Assembly: GCF_002483205.1 (NCBI RefSeq)
Contig: NZ_DLHM01000004.1
Span: 714,962 to 778,961 of the forward strand
Reading direction: 5' to 3'
DNA length: 64,000 nt
DNA from: Flavihumibacter sp. UBA7668
GTDB taxonomy: Bacteria; Bacteroidota; Bacteroidia; Chitinophagales; Chitinophagaceae
Shown here: piece after piece, positions 60,251-64,000 of the stretch
Position numbering within the stretch: the first letter of the stretch is position 1
Layout of the letters: each line of letters opens with the position of its first letter
Notes under the pieces: model-generated
Seen by the model: only the letters and a program-made list of their open reading frames with translations
What the model was told of the DNA's origin: nothing
Database searches by the model: none
Position numbers and translations under genes: made by a program

Positions 60251-61291
60251 TTAGAGGTTTGCGGCAGTAAGAATATTGCAAAGTTTGTAGAGGACACGGG
60301 CGCCTACATTGGCATCCCAGTTATTATCACCAACGCCCACTTCATTCAGATCAAAACCGATTATTTTTCGGCCACTTTCCACCAGTTTTTTGAATAGATA
60401 GAAAATCTGTTCTGCTTCGAAACCTCCGAATACCGGAGTGCCTGTATTCGGACAGTTTTTTGGATCCAGTCCGTCTATATCAAAACTGATATAAACATGA
60501 TCCGGTAAACTGGCAACAATATCATCTGCAATATTCCGCCAGCTATCGCCTTCGTATAAACGATGTTTGATATCCTTGTCAAAAAACGTACTGATTTTTC
60601 CTTTGCTTTCGCGGATATAATCCACTTCCTCATCACAATAGTCGCGCACGCCCACCTGCACCAGCCGATTCATTTGAGGAATTTCTTCCAGCACATTATA
60701 CATGATGCTGGCATGGGAATAATTGAAGCCTTCGTATCCTTTGCGGAGATCACAATGGGCATCTATCTGAAGGATGCCGAATTTTGGATACCGTTCGCTG
60801 AGTGCTTTGATATACCCAAATGGGGTACTGTGATCGCCTCCTAAAACTCCCACCAGTTTCCCTTTTTCCAGCAATTCTTTGGTTTGAGCAAAAACCCAGT
60901 TATTCAAAAAATTGCTGCCTTCATTGATTTCGCGCAGGGAGCGACACATGAAGTTATTTTTCTCCACTTCATCACCATTGGAGATATAATCGATGTATAA
61001 TTCAGCCTCTTTCCGGAGATAATCACTTTTTAACAAAATTTTTTTATCTACATCGCGCATGAAAAAACCCTGTCTCCAGCAGTCGTGGTAGTCGGCATCA
61101 AAGAGGTCTACCTGCAGGCTGGCTTTTGAAATATTATCGGCAGCGCGGGCAGTACCGGCACTATAGCTGACAGTCACTTCCCAGGGAACAGGCACTATGA
61201 CCAGTCGGGCATTCAGCTCATCTGTCGGTAAACCGAACAGATTATTATTGGGGTTGCCAAGGCTATTGGCATCGTGTTGCGAAAGGTCCAT
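60251..61291 (-). CDS. Arginase/agmatinase-family (ureohydrolase) enzyme
   Basis: The 346-residue protein has the binuclear-Mn ureohydrolase motifs VLGGDHSTPFGYIKAL, ILQIDAHCDLRKGYEG, SFDIDGLDPKNCPNTGTPV and the terminal DLNEVGVGDNNWDANVGAR. The family includes arginase, agmatinase and formiminoglutamase. The sequence is of a Bacteroidetes-type branch and the substrate cannot be fixed. A -7-like box is 48 bp upstream. Confidence 0.93.
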   Translation of the reverse strand: MDLSQHDANSLGNPNNNLFGLPTDELNARLVIVPVPWEVTVSYSAGTARAADNISKASLQVDLFDADYHDCWRQGFFMRDVDKKILLKSDYLRKEAELYIDYISNGDEVEKNNFMCRSLREINEGSNFLNNWVFAQTKELLEKGKLVGVLGGDHSTPFGYIKALSERYPKFGILQIDAHCDLRKGYEGFNYSHASIMYNVLEEIPQMNRLVQVGVRDYCDEEVDYIRESKGKISTFFDKDIKHRLYEGDSWRNIADDIVASLPDHVYISFDIDGLDPKNCPNTGTPVFGGFEAEQIFYLFKKLVESGRKIIGFDLNEVGVGDNNWDANVGARVLYKLCNILTAANL

Positions 61292-61338
61292 AATGAATGT
61301 TTAAAACGGCCGCAAGTTAGTGCAGTCAAGCATAGATG

Positions 61339-61346
61339 CAAAATTA
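61339..61346 (-). promoter_or_regulatory. Putative -7 box of the arginase-family gene
   Basis: The minus strand reads TAATTTTG, matching TAnnTTTG, 47 bases before the ATG. Confidence 0.4.
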
Positions 61347-61377
61347 AAACCATAAGTTGTATCCCGTAAAGAAATGG

Positions 61378-61406
61378 TTGGGCAATGCCAAATTGGACTA
61401 ACTTTG
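61378..61406 (+). promoter_or_regulatory. Promoter of the ccmE-ccmF operon
   Basis: TTG (61378-61380), 18 bp and TAACTTTG (61399-61406) match the Bacteroidetes promoter pattern. The ATG of ccmE is 19 bases further. Confidence 0.7.
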
Positions 61407-61425
61407 CGGCGTTAGACTTGCGAGT

Positions 61426-61830
61426 ATGAAAAAGACACATATTATCATCCTGATTTTCATTGCAGTAGCAATTGCTGTCCTTATTAGTTTTATGGGCGAC
61501 CTCACCACTTATGATACGGTAGCATCTGCCCGTCAAAAGGAGGGGAAATTTGTACACCTGATAGCCAAACTGGACAAAAATCAGCCGGTGGAGTACGATC
61601 CGATTAAGAATCCCAATTACATGCGCTTTGTGGCAATTGATACACTGGGCCATTCAACTCCGGTAATTTATCATAATGCCAAGCCCACCGATTTTGAGAA
61701 AAGTGAGCGGCTTGTATTAAAAGGAAGCATGAAAGCCGGAACTTTTGAATGCGATGAAATGTTAATGAAGTGTCCGTCCAAATACAAGGACGATGTGGAA
61801 GCAAATAAGAATAACCTGAGTTCTAATTAA
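61426..61830 (+). CDS. ccmE: Cytochrome c maturation heme chaperone CcmE, Cys-type
   Basis: The 134-residue membrane-anchored protein (anchor about 5-23) has the CcmE OB-fold: TYDTVASARQKEGKFVHLIA and ERLVLKGSMKAGTFECDEML. At the place of the classical heme-binding HxxxY it has CPSKY (Cys116, Tyr120), the CxxxY variant known from some sulfate reducers and archaea. CcmE carries heme to the CcmF ligase. ccmF follows 12 bp downstream. No CcmG/H gene is in the window. Confidence 0.9.
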   Translation: MKKTHIIILIFIAVAIAVLISFMGDLTTYDTVASARQKEGKFVHLIAKLDKNQPVEYDPIKNPNYMRFVAIDTLGHSTPVIYHNAKPTDFEKSERLVLKGSMKAGTFECDEMLMKCPSKYKDDVEANKNNLSSN

Positions 61831-61842
61831 TGCGGTTCTCTC

Positions 61843-64000
61843 ATGAAGTATATTGGTGAACATCTATTGCCTGGGCAACTGGGCCATTTTTTTATTTTAC
61901 TGGCCCTGGTATCTTCTCTGGTAGCAATGATTGCCTTTTTTAAGGCCACCAATGCAGCAGACCCTGCAGATGAAAGAAGCTGGAAAAAGCTGGGTCGTAT
62001 TTCTTTTGGATTGAATGCAATTTCCATACTCACCGTGTTTGGACTATTGGTCTACATTCTTGCCAGTCACAAATTTGAATATTATTATGCCTGGAACCAT
62101 AGCAGCCGCGATATGAACCCCGAATACCTGCTGGCGGCTTTGTGGGAGGGCCAGGAGGGGAGCTTTTTGCTTTGGTCCTTCTGGTATGTGGTAATCGGCC
62201 TTTATTTTATTTTCAAACGTACTAAATGGGAGGCCCCGGTAATGACCGTGCTTGCGTTGGCGCAGATCTGTCTGGCTACCATGGTTCTCGGCATCTATTT
62301 TGGTGATACCATGATTGGTAGTAATCCCTTTCTGCTGGTGCGGGAGAAATTTGCCGATGCACCGGTCTTTTCAAGACCAGATTACCTGAGTTTACCGCAG
62401 ATGCAGGATGGGCAGGGATTAAATCAACTACTCCAGAATTATTGGATGGTGATTCACCCCCCGGTGTTGTTTTTGGGATTTGCAGCCACTCTTATACCCT
62501 TTGCCTATGCGATTGCAGGATTATGGAAGAAGGATTTTGCCGGCTGGACAAGAGAATCGCTACCTTATTCGCTATTTTCTGCAGGTATCCTTGGACTGGG
62601 CATCATGATGGGAGCTGCATGGGCCTATGAATCGCTAACTTTTGGTGGTTACTGGGCATGGGATCCGGTAGAAAATGCCTCCCTGGTTCCCTGGCTGATA
62701 CTGGTTGCTGGTTTGCATACACAGGTGATATTTAATGCCACCGGACATTCCTTAAGAGCAACTTACCTGTTTTATCTGTTGGGGTTCATCATGATTGTAT
62801 TTTCAACATTTCTGACCCGCAGTGGTGTATTGGGAGATAGTTCCGTGCATTCTTTTACGGATCTAGGAATGAATACACAGTTATTATTATTCCTGTTGAT
62901 CTTTACCATTCCATCCTTAGCCTTATTTGGTCTCCGGTTTAAATCGATTCCGCATATTGCGAAAGAAGAAGAAACATCTTCCCGTGAATTCTGGATGTTT
63001 ATCGGTTCATTGGTATTGTTTTTAAGTGCTGCTGTAATCACCTGGCAAAATTCGTTCAATCCGATTTATAATAAAATAACCGGACAAAATACGGCCGCAC
63101 CGGAGGATATTGAATTTTCCTATAACAAGATTCAAATTTTTGTTGCCATCGTAATTGCTATTTTAACCTCCATTGCGCAATACCTGAAGTATAAAAAAAC
63201 AGCAGGCGGATGGGTTAAAAAAATTGCCATTCCTACTTTGATTGCCGCGCTTATCTGTGTGGTTTATTTTCTGGTAAGCGGATTGGATTATGACAAAAAA
63301 GGGATAGGATTTCAAATAGCACTTTATCTGGCTTTTGTTGCCAGTGTGTATTCTCTGGTAGCTAATGCTTCTTTTATATGGATTGGACTAAATGGGAAAC
63401 TGAAGGCAGCGGGCGGTTCTATAACACATGTTGGATTTGCACTTAGTCTGGTGGGGATTCTTATTTCTGCTTCCAACCGCTCCGTATTAAGTTTCAATAC
63501 CACCGGAATCAATCTGAAGTGGGATGAGCGCTCCAAAGAGAAGCCATTGGAAAATCTGACTCTTATTAAAGGAGTTCCCACCGATATGGGAAAATATATG
63601 GCCACTTTTGTTAATGCAGACAGCACCAACAAGAATGGCAATATCAGTTATTACAGGATTGATATGATGCGGAAGGATAGTCTGGAGAATTTCTCACTGT
63701 ATCCCAACCTGATCCGCAATACCAAGGGCATGGAAGGGTTTTCCAATAATCCGGATTCCAGGCATTACTGGAACCGGGATATCTTCAGTTATATCACCTA
63801 TGCTGCAGATATGGATAACCGTGATGATACCGCACAATTCAAAAAATATACGGTAAATGTGAAGGATACCGTTTATTATTCCAATGGTTTTTTTACGCTC
63901 AACTCCGTAGTGCCCAATCCGAATAATAAAAAGTATCAGTTTTTACCAACTGATACGGCTTTGATGGCAGATATCACTGTTTTTTCAAAAGAGGGAACCC
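61843..64000 (+). CDS. ccmF: Cytochrome c heme lyase CcmF, 3'-truncated by the window edge
   Basis: The frame is open from ATG 61843 to the end of the window (719 codons, no stop). Multiple transmembrane helices, the WWD heme-handling signature in FGGYWAWDPVENASLVPW, a preceding EGQEGSFLLW segment and histidines such as WMVIHPP and GLHTQ fit CcmF/NrfE. A large periplasmic region follows after about residue 540. It joins heme to apocytochrome c, receiving it from CcmE. The upstream gene is ccmE, 12 bp away. Confidence 0.95.
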   Translation, partial: MKYIGEHLLPGQLGHFFILLALVSSLVAMIAFFKATNAADPADERSWKKLGRISFGLNAISILTVFGLLVYILASHKFEYYYAWNHSSRDMNPEYLLAALWEGQEGSFLLWSFWYVVIGLYFIFKRTKWEAPVMTVLALAQICLATMVLGIYFGDTMIGSNPFLLVREKFADAPVFSRPDYLSLPQMQDGQGLNQLLQNYWMVIHPPVLFLGFAATLIPFAYAIAGLWKKDFAGWTRESLPYSLFSAGILGLGIMMGAAWAYESLTFGGYWAWDPVENASLVPWLILVAGLHTQVIFNATGHSLRATYLFYLLGFIMIVFSTFLTRSGVLGDSSVHSFTDLGMNTQLLLFLLIFTIPSLALFGLRFKSIPHIAKEEETSSREFWMFIGSLVLFLSAAVITWQNSFNPIYNKITGQNTAAPEDIEFSYNKIQIFVAIVIAILTSIAQYLKYKKTAGGWVKKIAIPTLIAALICVVYFLVSGLDYDKKGIGFQIALYLAFVASVYSLVANASFIWIGLNGKLKAAGGSITHVGFALSLVGILISASNRSVLSFNTTGINLKWDERSKEKPLENLTLIKGVPTDMGKYMATFVNADSTNKNGNISYYRIDMMRKDSLENFSLYPNLIRNTKGMEGFSNNPDSRHYWNRDIFSYITYAADMDNRDDTAQFKKYTVNVKDTVYYSNGFFTLNSVVPNPNNKKYQFLPTDTALMADITVFSKEGT

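Overview
The window is an ordinary-looking chromosomal segment of a Bacteroidota bacterium, most likely a member or relative of Chitinophagaceae (the family is an inference). Supporting signs are Bacteroidetes-type promoters (TAnnTTTG -7 boxes), the rpmB-rpmG-DUF4295-ftsY-rimO gene order, a carboxypeptidase-regulatory/plug/beta-barrel outer-membrane receptor, a TonB-like protein next to folC, a bacillithiol enzyme (BshC), a GH140-type glycosidase and sparse Shine-Dalgarno sequences. Coding density is high and most genes are housekeeping or envelope genes. There is one decayed insertion sequence, and no phage, CRISPR array or large island.

Layout. 1-8.2 kb: partial secreted beta-helix protein (-), membrane protein, secreted metallo-beta-lactamase-fold protein, duplicated-domain lipoprotein, Fe-S cysteine-rich-domain protein (-), then a Crp/Fnr regulator followed by YHS, DoxX, a broken lipoprotein ORF, an outer-membrane-like protein and YceI. 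8.3-11.3 kb: tight DinB / NRDE / ATP-grasp / LysE series. 11.2-15.3 kb (-): acetyltransferase, large beta-barrel receptor, DUF445, tRNA-His. 15.4-22.9 kb: tail-specific protease (+), then DinB, S8 protease, aldehyde dehydrogenase and PanB (-). 22.9-24.9 kb: dead IS3-family copy in gene-poor DNA. 24.9-27.9 kb (-): ppk1-ppx polyphosphate pair. 28.1-31.9 kb (+): L28, L33, DUF4295, FtsY, RimO, cytochrome c. 31.9-41.2 kb: molybdenum hydroxylase large subunit, AlkD-like protein, GH140, sterol desaturase-like protein, D-amino acid dehydrogenase-like protein, BshC, PurE. 41.2-48.0 kb (-): an RND tripartite efflux operon lying between purK and purE. 48.0-54.6 kb: HPPD, an L,D-transpeptidase with a TonB-like C-terminal domain, aspartate kinase, fructose-bisphosphatase, CAP-domain lipoprotein, YfiT-type thiol transferase. 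54.6-61.3 kb: NUDIX, FolC, TonB-like, EamA, radical SAM, membrane protein, arginase-family enzyme. 61.4-64 kb: CcmE and the start of CcmF, running off the window.

How genes may work together. Ppk1 and Ppx make and degrade polyphosphate from one transcript. BshC and the YfiT/DinB-fold proteins point to bacillithiol chemistry. PurK and PurE catalyse consecutive purine steps although separated here by the efflux operon. CcmE and CcmF would mature c-type cytochromes such as the small one at 31.4 kb.

Most interesting signals. (1) Several genes (purK, folC, the radical SAM gene, a NUDIX gene and a 32-codon ORF before hppD) have a TAnnTTTG-type box placed so that transcription would start on or next to the ATG, which suggests leaderless mRNAs. 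(2) CcmE has a Cys-x-x-x-Tyr motif in place of the classical heme-binding His motif. (3) Families of purine-rich heptamer repeats and REP-like palindromes sit at gene ends, including a perfect 30-bp inverted repeat that supplies the last codons and stop of aspartate kinase. (4) A YkuD transpeptidase is fused to a TonB-type C-terminal domain. No clearly new defence or mobile system was recognised.
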